Shown here piece after piece: positions 16,688 through 24,275 of a stretch of 46,493 nucleotides of DNA (position 1 is the first letter of the stretch; every line of letters starts with the position of its first letter). Made by a program: the position numbers and the translations under genes. The notes under the pieces were generated by a model. That model saw only the letters and a list, made by a program, of their open reading frames with translations, did not search any database and was not told where the DNA came from. The DNA lies in the NCBI RefSeq assembly GCF_000337355.1, contig NZ_AOJH01000068.1, positions 99,486 to 145,978 of the forward strand, written 5' to 3'. Source of the DNA: Halorubrum kocurii JCM 14978. GTDB lineage: Archaea; Halobacteriota; Halobacteria; Halobacteriales; Haloferacaceae.

Positions 16688-17488
16688 ATGGACGAGGCGT
16701 CGATTCGAGCCGACATGATCGAGGGGCTCGAACACCAGATCGGCGAGACGCTCGACGAGCCCGTGCTGGCGGCGCTCCAGCGAGTCTCCCGCGACCCCTT
16801 CGTCGACGACGTCTCGACGGGCGGAGGCGCGACCCGCCAAGGGACCGGAAGCGGCGGGAACGGGGACCGGTCGCTCGCCCCGGCGACGGTCGTACGGCTG
16901 ATCTCCGCGCTCGACGTCGACGAAGGCGACGAGGTGCTCGTCGTGGGCGCGGGCGTCGGCTACTCGGTCGCGCTCCTCGCCGAGATAGCCGGTGCGAGAC
17001 GCGTCCACGCGGTCGACATCGACCGCGAGGCGGTCGCGGTCGCCCGCTCGAACCTCTCGACGGCCGGATACGACGCCGTCCTCGTCGACCGGCGGGACGG
17101 GGCGAACGGGCTCCCGGAGTACGCTCCGTACGATCGGATCCTCCTCGAAGCAGGGGTCGTCGAACCCCCGCGCGCCCTCCGCGAGCAGTTGGCCGAGAGC
17201 GGCCGGATCGTCTACCCACGCGGGACGGCGGTCCAGACGATCGCCGCGATAGAACGCGTCTCGGGACGAGACGGGGCTGAGGATGCAGCGGACGACGACG
17301 CACCGACCGGGTTCCAGACGGTCGAAACGGCCGGCCCGGCGCGGCTTCAGCCGATGCTCGTCGACGGCGAGCAGCGCGGCGTCGAGCGGAACCGCACGCG
17401 CCGCGAGGACGCCGAGCGCGCCGAACAGGGGCACTTCGCGCGTCACGGCTGGGAGCAGGACTGGATCGACTGGGACGACCGGATCTGA
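16688..17488 (+). CDS. PIMT-like methyltransferase paralogue lacking the substrate loop
   Basis: A 266-residue homologue of protein-L-isoaspartate methyltransferase. The SAM-binding core is recognisable: DEVLVVGAGVGYSVALLAEI (about 80-99), VHAVDIDREAVAVARSNL (about 104-121) and YDRILLEAGV. The N-terminal substrate signature seen in the adjacent pcm gene (YAD-PLPIG-QTISAPHM) is missing and replaced by a Gly-rich linker (STGGGATRQGTGSGGNGDRS). A C-terminal extension of about 60 residues ends in HFARHGWEQDWIDWDDRI. It probably has a different substrate or a non-catalytic role. Haloarchaeal genomes commonly carry such a second copy beside pcm. Start ATG fits the TATA box spacing. Confidence 0.8.
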   Translation: MDEASIRADMIEGLEHQIGETLDEPVLAALQRVSRDPFVDDVSTGGGATRQGTGSGGNGDRSLAPATVVRLISALDVDEGDEVLVVGAGVGYSVALLAEIAGARRVHAVDIDREAVAVARSNLSTAGYDAVLVDRRDGANGLPEYAPYDRILLEAGVVEPPRALREQLAESGRIVYPRGTAVQTIAAIERVSGRDGAEDAADDDAPTGFQTVETAGPARLQPMLVDGEQRGVERNRTRREDAERAEQGHFARHGWEQDWIDWDDRI

Positions 17489-17512
17489 CTTCCCTGTGAC
17501 CTCCGGGTCTGA

Positions 17513-17989
17513 TCACTCCGCGACCACCAGCACCTCCGTGTTCCCGCGCTCGTCGACGTAGTCGCCCTCCGCCGGCGGTTTCACCTCGACGGTGAGGGTA
17601 CCGTCCGGCTGGTTCGGACCGAGCTCCGGGGCGACGTCGACGGTCGCAGTTCCGTCCGACCCTGTCGTCGCGGTGGCGACGCCGTCGATCTGTGCCGACC
17701 CGCTCCGGACGATCACCGTCGCGTCCGCGACGCGAGAGCCGTCGGGATCGAGGACGGCGATGTCGATCGACTGCTCGCCCGGCGTCGTCACCTCCGGCTC
17801 CGGCTGCGCGTCGAGCTCCGTCGCGGACAGCCCGTCGATGTCTCCGATCATTCCCATCATCACGCTGAGGCTCGCGACGCCGACGACGAGGGCGATGACC
17901 AGCCTGACTGGCAGGCCCTCGATGGCCCGACGATCCGCGCGAAAAGATCGGTCGTTGGCGGTGCGTCCGTCCCGTTTCGAGTGGGGCAT
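17513..17989 (-). CDS. Membrane-anchored protein with Ig/carboxypeptidase-regulatory-like domain
   Basis: A 158-residue protein. The N-terminus is charged (KRDGRTANDRSFRADRRAIE), then a single hydrophobic helix GLPVRLVIALVVGVASLSVM (about 25-44) acts as anchor. The exported part holds a beta-sandwich domain of the carboxypeptidase-regulatory/Ig type (SIDIAVLDPDGSRVADATVI and TGSDGTATVDV). The RAIEGLPxRLVIALVVGVASLSVMM phrase is a recognisable haloarchaeal family of unknown function. The start lies divergently opposite the HerA-like ATPase gene, 153 nt away. No enzymatic motif is visible, so a structural or pilus-associated surface role is only a guess. Confidence 0.75.
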   Translation of the reverse strand: MPHSKRDGRTANDRSFRADRRAIEGLPVRLVIALVVGVASLSVMMGMIGDIDGLSATELDAQPEPEVTTPGEQSIDIAVLDPDGSRVADATVIVRSGSAQIDGVATATTGSDGTATVDVAPELGPNQPDGTLTVEVKPPAEGDYVDERGNTEVLVVAE

Positions 17990-18142
17990 ATCGTCGGTGG
18001 CCGCGGTATCTCTGATAAAAGGTGGGACCCGTCGGTCGAGCGCGCGACCGCCCCGCGGCTCGGCCGGGTTCGACCGCCCGACCGGGGTCGCGCCTCCGCG
18101 TCCGTCCCGGAGTTTTTGTGCGATACCGGGACCACCGCGGCT

Positions 18143-19309
18143 ATGTACGTCCTCGGACGCGATTCCGGTCCCGACGGCGGAGTCGAGAACCCCTGCGCGG
18201 ACAAGAAGATCGACGCCGACCGACCTCCGACGGTCCGCTTCGGGTCGTTCCTCGCGCGCGACGGCAGCGCCGGGGCCGCGGTCGGCGTGGACGCCGACGG
18301 CCCGCACGCCGGCGTCGTCTTCGGTAAGCGGGGGACCGGGAAGTCGTACACGCTCGGCGTCCTCGCGGAGGGGCTCGGGGCGACCCCCGGCGTCGCGCCG
18401 GTCGTGATCGACCCGATGGGCGTCTTCGATGGACTCCGGGCCGCCGGCGGGCGTGTCATCGAACCGCGGGTCCGCCCGGCGGCCATTCCCCCGGAGGCGT
18501 GGCCCGACCTGCTCGGCCTTGACCCGGCGAGCGGTCCGGGGAGTCTCGTGTGGCGCGTCGTCGCCGACGCCCTCGACGCCACCGACGCGGTCGCTTCCGG
18601 AAGCGACTCGGAGCGCTCGGACGAGCCGCCGTCGATCGCGGGGCTCCGCGACCGGGTCGACGCCGCGGACGCGCCGACGGCGGACCGCCGCGCGGCCGCG
18701 AACCATCTGCGGCTCGCGGCGTCGTGGGGCGTGTTCGACGCGGACGCCCCCCCGGTTTCCCGTCTCGTCAGCGACGGGGTGCCGACGGTGCTCGATCTCG
18801 CCGGGATCCCTGACGCGGCCGCGGCCGCGGTCGTCAGAGCCGTCGCTCGCGGGCTCTACGACGCCCGGATCGACGGGGAAATCGACCGACTCCCGTGGCT
18901 GCTCGTCGACGAGGCGCACGCCTTCTTCGACGGCGTCGCCGACCCCGCGCTCCGGACGCTGTTGACGCGCGGCCGTGCGCCCGGCGTCTCGCTCGTCTGC
19001 GCGACACAGCGGCCCGGCGCGCTGCCGAGCGTCGCCGTCTCGCAGTCGGACCTGCTCGTCTCCCACCGGCTCACCGCCGAGCGCGACCTCGATCGGCTCG
19101 CCGAGGCGGAGGCGACCTACCTCCCCGGCGACCTCGCCTCGCGGCTCCCGTCCGAGACCGGAGAGGCGCTCGTCGTCGACGACGCGACGGAGACGGCCCA
19201 CACCGTTCGAGTCCGCGAGCGCCACACCCCGCACGGCGGCGGGAGTCCACGCGCGAGCGAGACGGAGGCCGCCACGGGCGCCGCCGCGAAGTCCGAAGGC
19301 CCAAGATAG
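18143..19309 (+). CDS. HerA/FtsK-like ATP-binding protein
   Basis: A 388-residue P-loop ATPase. Walker A is GKRGTGKSYTLG (61-72), Walker B is LPWLLVDEAHAFFDG (about 247-261), and a sensor-like segment follows in TRGRAPGVSLVCATQRPGAL, with the ATQRP phrase typical of HerA/VirB4/FtsK ATPases. No HAS-barrel domain or nuclease domain is attached, and no NurA gene is adjacent. I chose the ATG at 18143, where the conserved MYVLGRD begins; upstream in-frame sequence is noncoding in character. Haloarchaea carry several such stand-alone ATPases whose substrate (DNA or protein) is unknown. FluC genes follow 19 nt downstream, possibly on the same transcript. Confidence 0.82.
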   Translation: MYVLGRDSGPDGGVENPCADKKIDADRPPTVRFGSFLARDGSAGAAVGVDADGPHAGVVFGKRGTGKSYTLGVLAEGLGATPGVAPVVIDPMGVFDGLRAAGGRVIEPRVRPAAIPPEAWPDLLGLDPASGPGSLVWRVVADALDATDAVASGSDSERSDEPPSIAGLRDRVDAADAPTADRRAAANHLRLAASWGVFDADAPPVSRLVSDGVPTVLDLAGIPDAAAAAVVRAVARGLYDARIDGEIDRLPWLLVDEAHAFFDGVADPALRTLLTRGRAPGVSLVCATQRPGALPSVAVSQSDLLVSHRLTAERDLDRLAEAEATYLPGDLASRLPSETGEALVVDDATETAHTVRVRERHTPHGGGSPRASETEAATGAAAKSEGPR

Positions 19310-19328
19310 CCGCCGCCGACGCCCCGGT

Positions 19329-19676
19329 ATGGAACGGACGCCGCTGGGGTTCCTCCTCGTCGCGCTCGGCGGGTTTCTCGGGGCCGTCGCCAGGTACGGG
19401 GTCGACGTCGCCGTCGGCGACGCGACCGGGGTCGGAACCTTCCTCGCGAACGTCCTCGGCTCCTTCGCGCTCGGGCTGTTACTCACGCGCGCCGCGAGCC
19501 GTGAGACGCAGCTGTTCGTCGGGACCGGCGCGCTCTCCTCGTTCACCACTTACAGCACCCTCGTCGCCGATGCCGTGTCGCTCGGGACGACCGTCGGCGC
19601 CGCGTACGTCGGCGCGAGCTACGCGGCCGGCTTCGCGGCCGCCGCGGCCGGGCTATTCGTGGGGGGACGACTGTGA
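19329..19676 (+). CDS. crcB1: Fluoride channel subunit FluC/CrcB 1
   Basis: A 115-residue four-helix membrane protein of the Fluc family, which lets fluoride leave the cell. Conserved features are GGFLGAVARYG (helix 1), the Asn-containing GTFLANVLGSFALG (helix 2) and the helix 3 break with the Phe-box region GTGALSSFTTYSTL. It overlaps the next crcB gene by 4 nt. Bacterial single-gene Fluc channels form antiparallel homodimers, whereas paired genes form heterodimers of opposite topology, so the two products here probably make one channel. No fluoride riboswitch is seen upstream, consistent with archaea rarely using it. Confidence 0.92.
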   Translation: MERTPLGFLLVALGGFLGAVARYGVDVAVGDATGVGTFLANVLGSFALGLLLTRAASRETQLFVGTGALSSFTTYSTLVADAVSLGTTVGAAYVGASYAAGFAAAAAGLFVGGRL

Positions 19677-20032
19677 CCGACCCCCTGCTCGCGGCGGTCC
19701 TCGTCGGCCTCGGCGGGTCGGCCGGCGCCGCGAGCCGACACGCGGTCGGGCTCCGAGTCGAGGGGCGTTTCTCGGTCGCTGTCGCCAACGCGCTCGGGAG
19801 TCTCGCTCTCGGCGCCCTCCTCGCTGCCCCGACCGGCTCGGAGGCGACCCTCTTCGCCGCCGTCGGGTTCTGCGGCGCCTTCACTACGTTCTCCTCGTTC
19901 GCCGTCGAGACGGTGTCGACCGCGGCGGACGGTGAGGGCCGCATCGCGGCCGGGTTCGCGGTCGCGAACTTCGCGGCGGCGCTCCTCGCGTTCATCGTCG
20001 GCGCGGCGGCCGGCGGCACACTCGTCGCCTGA
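19673..20032 (+). CDS. crcB2: Fluoride channel subunit FluC/CrcB 2
   Basis: A 119-residue partner of CrcB1 with the same pattern: GGSAGAASRHAVG, the pore Asn in SVAVANALGSLALGALL, and GFCGAFTTFSSFAVE with the conserved FTTFS Phe/Ser-box. Translation starts at a GTG within the GTGA overlap of the upstream stop, so expression is coupled at one-to-one. The opposite distribution of charged residues expected for a dual-topology pair is hard to judge by eye, but the gene arrangement is that of heterodimeric Fluc channels. Confidence 0.92.
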   Translation: MTDPLLAAVLVGLGGSAGAASRHAVGLRVEGRFSVAVANALGSLALGALLAAPTGSEATLFAAVGFCGAFTTFSSFAVETVSTAADGEGRIAAGFAVANFAAALLAFIVGAAAGGTLVA

Positions 20033-20084
20033 CCGCGAGTCGAGAAGCGACAGGTACAGAGGGGTCCGGACCGTACCGTCTTGC

Positions 20085-20420
20085 GTGACTGACGACGCCG
20101 AGAACCGGGGCGACGCCGGCGGACCCGCAGGCGCCGCCCCGCCCGCCGATGTCCCCTCCGGGGGCCCCGACACCTCCGACGACGCCGACGTTCCGGTCGA
20201 TTTCGGCGACCTCTCGCTCCCGCAGCGCGCGTTCGTCGCGGCCGTTCAGAACCCGACGCGGGGGATCGTGATCGTCGGCCTACTCGCGTTCGCGTTTTCG
20301 TTTTATATCGCCTTCTGGTTCGTCTTCCCGCAGGTCGCGGCGTTACTGTCCGCGGTCGGTGTCGTGCTTGTCGGTATCGTCGCGCTCGTGTACTTCGTCT
20401 CCGGTCGGTTCTCGCGGTAG
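20085..20420 (+). CDS. Uncharacterised small membrane protein
   Basis: A 111-residue haloarchaeal protein with a GTG start. An acidic, Pro/Gly-rich N-terminal 50 residues is followed by the amphipathic FGDLSLPQRAFVAAVQNP and two transmembrane segments, IVIVGLLAFAFSFYIAFWF and VAALLSAVGVVLVGIVALVY, ending in a short basic tail SGRFSR. No recognisable motif. It lies 52 nt after crcB2 and may be the end of that transcript. I cannot name a function. Confidence 0.65.
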   Translation: MTDDAENRGDAGGPAGAAPPADVPSGGPDTSDDADVPVDFGDLSLPQRAFVAAVQNPTRGIVIVGLLAFAFSFYIAFWFVFPQVAALLSAVGVVLVGIVALVYFVSGRFSR

Positions 20421-20461
20421 GTTGTCCTCGCGCTCCCGGTTCTCCCGTCCGCTCGCGCGCC

Positions 20462-21850
20462 TCAGGGATGCGGCTCGTAGAACTCCCTGAGCGGGACGCC
20501 GAACGCGGGCGCGAGCGTCGCCACCGCGTCGCCGACCAGCACGTCTCGGTCCGCGAACTCCCGTTCCACCTGCGCGCCGAGCGCAACGTCGCCGGCCGCG
20601 TCGCTCTCGAGGTACTCGCGGACCGTCGTGAACTTCCGTTCCCGCTCGACGACGTACCGATCGCCGTCGATGAACGGGCCGTAGGTCTCCGGATCGACGT
20701 CGTCGGCGTACGATTCGTAGAAGCTCGCGGCGTGTTTCCGCACGGCGACCGGCGGTCCCTCATGGCGCGTGACGGCCGGTCGCTGCGCGACCTCCAGCTC
20801 GGCGTACAGCGCCGCGCGCCCGGAGTCGCCCGGATCGCCGTCGGGACCCGTCGCGTCCGTCATCGCTCGGGCGCGGAGCACGTCGAAGCCGCGCTCGTTC
20901 AGCCCCCGCACGATACCGTCGACCGACCGCCGGAGCTGCGGCCACAGCTGGTCGTCGACCAGATCGGGCGCGTCGAACACGACCGCCACGGGCGTCGTTC
21001 CCCGCCGGTCGAGGTGGTCTCGGACGTCGGCAGGACCGAGAGGAGTCGTCGCGATCGGGTCGAACAGCCCCTCGCTCGGTGTCGCGAGCAGTTCGCGGGC
21101 GTAGTGCTGGAAGCGCGCGAGGTTCGCGGCCGAGAGGACGGCCGCGACGTTCCGCGTCGGGTCGGTCGGATCGACCACGACGAGCGGATCGTCGAAGGTC
21201 CGTTCGGCGTGCCCCTCGGGGTCGAACTCCACGGGCGGGTGCCAGCTCCGCGCGGATTCCACGAGGGGGACGAACCCGCCCAGCTCCAAGACGAGCAGCT
21301 CGGTGAGGTATCCCGAGAACCCCTCGGTGCGGAGGTCGCTGCCGTACGCGCCGATCCCTTTTAAAAACGCCTTCGCCAGCACCACGTCGGCGGCGAGGTC
21401 GTCGTCCAGCCGCGCGGAGAGGTACGCGTCGTGAAACGGGGTCCGGTCGACGGCGGAGACGAGGTCACCGGCGGCCTCCACGTCGTGGCAGGGGACCAGG
21501 TCCACGTCGAACCCCTCGTGGTTGCCCTTCACGTAGGGGTGTTCCGCGTACTCCTCGTGGCCGTCCGGGAGGACGGCGTGACCGACGGCGAGCCCGTACT
21601 CCTCCAGCTGTTCGCGGTCGAGGTCGGCGTCGAACCGCACGAAGAGATCGATGTCGCGGTCGCCGGAGACCCACGTGCCGCGGGCGGTTGATCCCACCTG
21701 CACCACGTCGGCGTCGACGGGGAGCTCGGCGATCGCCTCCCGCGTCCGGTCGATGAGCTCGGCGGCGACCGTTCGCAGGCGGTCGCGCTCCCCGGGCTCG
21801 GGCACGACCCGGTCGCGAACGCGCGACAGCACCGCCTCGAGATCGTCCAT
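20462..21850 (-). CDS. cca: CCA tRNA nucleotidyltransferase (archaeal class I)
   Basis: A 462-residue enzyme that builds or repairs the 3' CCA end of tRNAs using CTP and ATP without a template. The class I nucleotidyltransferase active site is GSTARGTWVSGDRDIDLFVR (about 52-71), with the two metal-binding aspartates in DID, and the later carboxylate in GFDVDLVPCHDV (about 113-124). The tRNA-interacting segment YLTELLVLELGGF and the long C-terminal tail domain are as in archaeal Cca (about 440 residues). Start ATG at 21850. The gene is divergent from tRNA-Asn, which starts 173 nt away, and such tRNA processing linkage makes functional sense. Confidence 0.95.
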   Translation of the reverse strand: MDDLEAVLSRVRDRVVPEPGERDRLRTVAAELIDRTREAIAELPVDADVVQVGSTARGTWVSGDRDIDLFVRFDADLDREQLEEYGLAVGHAVLPDGHEEYAEHPYVKGNHEGFDVDLVPCHDVEAAGDLVSAVDRTPFHDAYLSARLDDDLAADVVLAKAFLKGIGAYGSDLRTEGFSGYLTELLVLELGGFVPLVESARSWHPPVEFDPEGHAERTFDDPLVVVDPTDPTRNVAAVLSAANLARFQHYARELLATPSEGLFDPIATTPLGPADVRDHLDRRGTTPVAVVFDAPDLVDDQLWPQLRRSVDGIVRGLNERGFDVLRARAMTDATGPDGDPGDSGRAALYAELEVAQRPAVTRHEGPPVAVRKHAASFYESYADDVDPETYGPFIDGDRYVVERERKFTTVREYLESDAAGDVALGAQVEREFADRDVLVGDAVATLAPAFGVPLREFYEPHP

Positions 21851-22023
21851 GGGACCGGCTTCTCGCGGTCCGGCCGAAAACGTGTCGGTAACGGGGCGAG
21901 TGGCACGCTCCGGGAGTCGATCGGGCGACGCCAGACCGCCGAGATCGGGGCGCGGTAACCGATCGCACCCGAGTCGGGCGGAAACGAAAGCCCTATCAAA
22001 ACAAGTCGAGTACCCTGAATCGA

Positions 22024-22096
22024 GCCGAAGTAGCTCAGTTGGTAGAGCGCCTCGCTGTTAACGAGGCGGTCCCAGGTTCGAGTCCTGGCTTCGGCG
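22024..22096 (+). tRNA. tRNA-Asn (GTT)
   Basis: A complete 73-nt cloverleaf: acceptor GCCGAAG/CTTCGGC, D-arm GCTC...GAGC, anticodon stem CCTCG/CGAGG around loop CTGTTAA giving anticodon GTT, and T-arm with TTCGAGT. The discriminator is G and CCA is not encoded, so it is added by the CCA-adding enzyme whose gene lies next door. CTATCAAA (about 21993-22000) is a weak TATA-like box at about the right distance. Confidence 0.95.
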
Positions 22097-22141
22097 TCTC
22101 TTTCGGCTCCATTCTCGGCTACACTTTCACTTGATGGCAGG

Positions 22142-22149
22142 CTTATTTT
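22142..22149 (+). promoter_or_regulatory. TATA box for the PD-(D/E)XK gene
   Basis: CTTATTTT is centred about 27 nt upstream of the ATG at 22173, implying leaderless expression of the nuclease gene independent of the tRNA genes. Confidence 0.5.
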
Positions 22150-22172
22150 GTGTATCTCCTCTTTCGTCGAAT

Positions 22173-22649
22173 ATGTCGAATCGGAGCGAGCAATTTGCTT
22201 CACTTGAGGAGCCACAGAAACGCGGCCAAGCGGCCGAAGCAATCGTAAAATCGGAACTTGTGAGTTACGGAGTCTCTGTTTTGCTCCCTGCCTACGATAA
22301 TGAGCCGTACGATATTGTGATTGAACTGGGGGACGATTTTCACCGTATTCAAATAAAAACCGCTTTTGAAGCAACCACCGACGGAGCAGTCCGGTTCCGA
22401 ACACGGAGTACCCGGACAAAGAGTTCAGGATATGAGCGGGAGGGATACGAAGGATCTGTCGATTTTTTCGCAGTCTATGCTCCCATGTGTGATGAGACGT
22501 ATTTGATACCTATCGAAGATGCTGGTAACACGCAAATGACGATTCGATACGAGCAGTCGAAAAATAACAACGTCAAAAACATCAATTGGCATGAAGACTA
22601 CCGTTTTGATGAGGTACTGCCTTCGCTCGGTTCTAACCCGATAAGATAA
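22173..22649 (+). CDS. Group I intron-associated PD-(D/E)XK endonuclease-like protein
   Basis: A 158-residue protein whose pattern fits the PDDEXK_5 group I intron-associated endonuclease-like family. The proposed active site is E22 (AEAIVKSEL), D47 in EPYDIVIEL and Q60-x-K62 in RIQIKTAF, the D...(E/Q)xK arrangement of the nuclease core. No intron is visible. Codons are strikingly AT-rich (for example AAAATAAAAACC near 22350) compared with every neighbour, which points to recent transfer. It sits between tRNA-Asn and a CAT tRNA, a typical landing zone for mobile DNA. In archaea members of this family often stand alone next to tRNA genes; cutting activity has not been shown to my knowledge. 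Confidence 0.78.
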   Translation: MSNRSEQFASLEEPQKRGQAAEAIVKSELVSYGVSVLLPAYDNEPYDIVIELGDDFHRIQIKTAFEATTDGAVRFRTRSTRTKSSGYEREGYEGSVDFFAVYAPMCDETYLIPIEDAGNTQMTIRYEQSKNNNVKNINWHEDYRFDEVLPSLGSNPIR

Positions 22650-22680
22650 AGAGGAACCGAGAGAGACCAACCGATGCGAA

Positions 22681-22756
22681 GGGCCCTTAGCTTAGTCTGG
22701 CTTAAAGCGTTCCGCTCATAACGGAATGATCGCTGGTTCAAATCCTGCAGGGCCCA
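22681..22756 (+). tRNA. tRNA with CAT anticodon (probably Ile2; Met possible)
   Basis: A 76-nt cloverleaf: acceptor GGGCCCT/AGGGCCC, D-stem GCTT/AAGC with an 11-nt loop, anticodon stem TTCCG/CGGAA around CTCATAA (anticodon CAT), variable loop TGATC, T-arm GCTGG-TTCAAAT-CCTGC and discriminator A. The centre of the T-stem is a T:T mismatch (22734 and 22746). Haloarchaeal elongator tRNA-Met normally contains an intron, and this gene has none, so the agmatidine-modified tRNA-Ile2 that reads AUA is the likelier identity. TATA-like TAAGATAAAG lies about 22643-22652. Confidence 0.85.
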
Positions 22757-22800
22757 TCCTTTCCGGTGAACCACTCTCTAGCCACGGGTGTGAAACCGAT

Positions 22801-23664
22801 CTACTCCAACAACCCGACCAGTTCGTTCACATCTTCGACCACGGCATCTGCCCCGTTCTCGGCGTATTTCCGGCGTCCCTCCTCGCCGGTCAGCCCGCCG
22901 GTGAGGACGCCGATCCCGTAGTAGACGCGGCTCGCGTCCTCGTCGTCGGCGTTGCGCGCGGTCCGCACATCGTCGAGGGTGTCGCCGGCGAAAGCGACGC
23001 GCTCGGCGTCGAAGCGCTCCGCGAGCTCGACGAGCGCCCGCGGATGCGGCTTCCCCTCCTCCCAGTCGTCCATCGTGAACCGGCGGTCATCGGGCACGTC
23101 GAGGCCGACGCGCTCCAAGGCGATCTCCGCCTCGGCGGCGGGTCGGCCGGTCAACACGCCCACGTCGAACCGCTCCGTCAGGTCGGCGATCGTCCCAGGG
23201 TCCACCAGGGTCGGCTCGTCGTGGATGTACCCCGGCGCCGACAGCGGGGGCTCGCCGTCTTCGAGCTCGCGGTACAGCTCCTCGCCGAGGTACAGCGCCT
23301 GAAACGTCTCACGGAGGCGGTCGGTGTCCCACTGGTCGCGGACGCGCGCCTGCGCGACCCGAGGGAGGTCGCCGACGACCGCCTTCGCGGCGTCGAGCCC
23401 GCCGCCGCCCTCGGCGACCCGGTCGGTGAAGGTCTCGACGTCCATCCCGAGCCCCTCGCGGCGGGCCAGCACGTAGAGGGCGGCTGCGTCCGTCAGCTCC
23501 CAGTCGTTGTTGAACCCGCCGGCGTCCTTGAACGACTGGACCGCCTCGCGGTCGATCGTCTTGCCACACACTCGTTCGACGGACTCGATGATCGCCCGCC
23601 GGTAGGAGTCCGCCACGTCGACCAACACCCCGTCGATGTCGAGGACGACTGCGTCGACCTGCAT
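22801..23664 (-). CDS. HAD-superfamily hydrolase (TIGR01548-like)
   Basis: A 287-residue HAD phosphatase. Motif I is [19 protein letters not shown] (6-24) with the nucleophile Asp, motif II is GVLTGRP (about 181-187), motif III Lys is in [11 protein letters not shown], and motif IV is [11 protein letters not shown]. The cap contains [17 protein letters not shown] (about 46-62), characteristic of the TIGR01548 family found in archaea and cyanobacteria. The substrate is not established; some relatives are fused to or neighbour histidine biosynthesis enzymes. The ATG at 23664 was chosen because the HAD motif follows directly. Convergent with the CAT tRNA 44 nt away. Confidence 0.87.
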   Translation of the reverse strand: MQVDAVVLDIDGVLVDVADSYRRAIIESVERVCGKTIDREAVQSFKDAGGFNNDWELTDAAALYVLARREGLGMDVETFTDRVAEGGGGLDAAKAVVGDLPRVAQARVRDQWDTDRLRETFQALYLGEELYRELEDGEPPLSAPGYIHDEPTLVDPGTIADLTERFDVGVLTGRPAAEAEIALERVGLDVPDDRRFTMDDWEEGKPHPRALVELAERFDAERVAFAGDTLDDVRTARNADDEDASRVYYGIGVLTGGLTGEEGRRKYAENGADAVVEDVNELVGLLE

Positions 23665-23738
23665 ACCCGTACGCCGACAGGAGCGGGAAAGAACGTTCGG
23701 GTTCTCGCCGAACTGGCCGCCTCTCCGTCCCCGTCGTT

Positions 23739-24236
23739 TCACTCGGGGCCGGACGACCGCTCTCCGCGCCCGGCGTCCCGAGCGACGTACAACGGGGTTC
23801 CGCCGACGGAGCGCCGGCGGACCGGGACGACCGGCTCTTCGAACCCGAGGGTGGTGAACGCGCAGGCGGCGTTCAGCCGCTCGGCGAGTGCGACGGTCGG
23901 ACGCTGGAGTTCCGCCGGGAGGTTACACGCGTACACCGCGTCGACCGAGCCGTCGACGTCGGCGAGCGGTCCGACGTCGCGCTCGCCCGTCCCGGTGTCC
24001 GCGAGCGCCAGCACGTCCCCGCGCCGGGCGCGGAGCGAGCCTTCCACGCCCTCGTCTTCGGCGGCGCGCGCGGCCGCCAGCGTTCGCTCGCCGGGATCGA
24101 CGTCGACGGCGACGACGCGGCTGCCCCGTTCAGCCAGCGCCTGTGCGACCGCTGGACGGTTGCCGACGCCGACCTCGACGAGGCTGTCGTGGTCCGCTAG
24201 TTCGTCGACCAGCGCACGACGGGACGGTGAGACCAC
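23739..24236 (-). CDS. UPF0146 family protein
   Basis: A 165-residue Rossmann-fold protein of the archaeal UPF0146 family. [20 protein letters not shown] (about 16-35) resembles a nucleotide-binding loop, followed by VVAVDVDP. Later [20 protein letters not shown] is conserved in the family. It looks like a reduced methyltransferase-like domain without clear catalytic residues; function is unknown. Start is inferred as the GTG at 24236 ([13 protein letters not shown]), which sits about 29 nt after a TCATAAG box on this strand, consistent with leaderless translation. It is divergent from archaemetzincin. Confidence 0.75.
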   Translation of the reverse strand: MVSPSRRALVDELADHDSLVEVGVGNRPAVAQALAERGSRVVAVDVDPGERTLAAARAAEDEGVEGSLRARRGDVLALADTGTGERDVGPLADVDGSVDAVYACNLPAELQRPTVALAERLNAACAFTTLGFEEPVVPVRRRSVGGTPLYVARDAGRGERSSGPE

Positions 24237-24243
24237 GGCGCGG

Positions 24244-24269
24244 GCTTTATGATTGCGGCGGTCATAAGC
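24244..24269. promoter_or_regulatory. Overlapping divergent TATA boxes
   Basis: The sequence GCTTTATGA (24244-24252) and its near-reverse-complement TCATAAGC (24262-24269) form an inverted repeat around a 9-nt centre. Each half is about 28 nt upstream of a start codon: the ATG at 24276 on the plus strand and the GTG at 24236 on the minus strand. Both genes would be leaderless and probably compete for TBP/TFB on the same 26 bp. Confidence 0.6.
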
Positions 24270-24275
24270 CGTTCC

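Noticed and set aside
19329-20032. Fluoride riboswitch upstream of crcB
   Set aside because: Only 19 nt separate the HerA-like stop and crcB1, too short for the aptamer, and no matching fold is visible.
22016-22700. Attachment-site duplication of tRNA-Asn around the AT-rich gene
   Set aside because: I looked for a second copy of the tRNA-Asn 3' end before the CAT tRNA. Only short chance similarity (CTTCGCTCGG) is present, so a classic integrase-type insertion is not supported.
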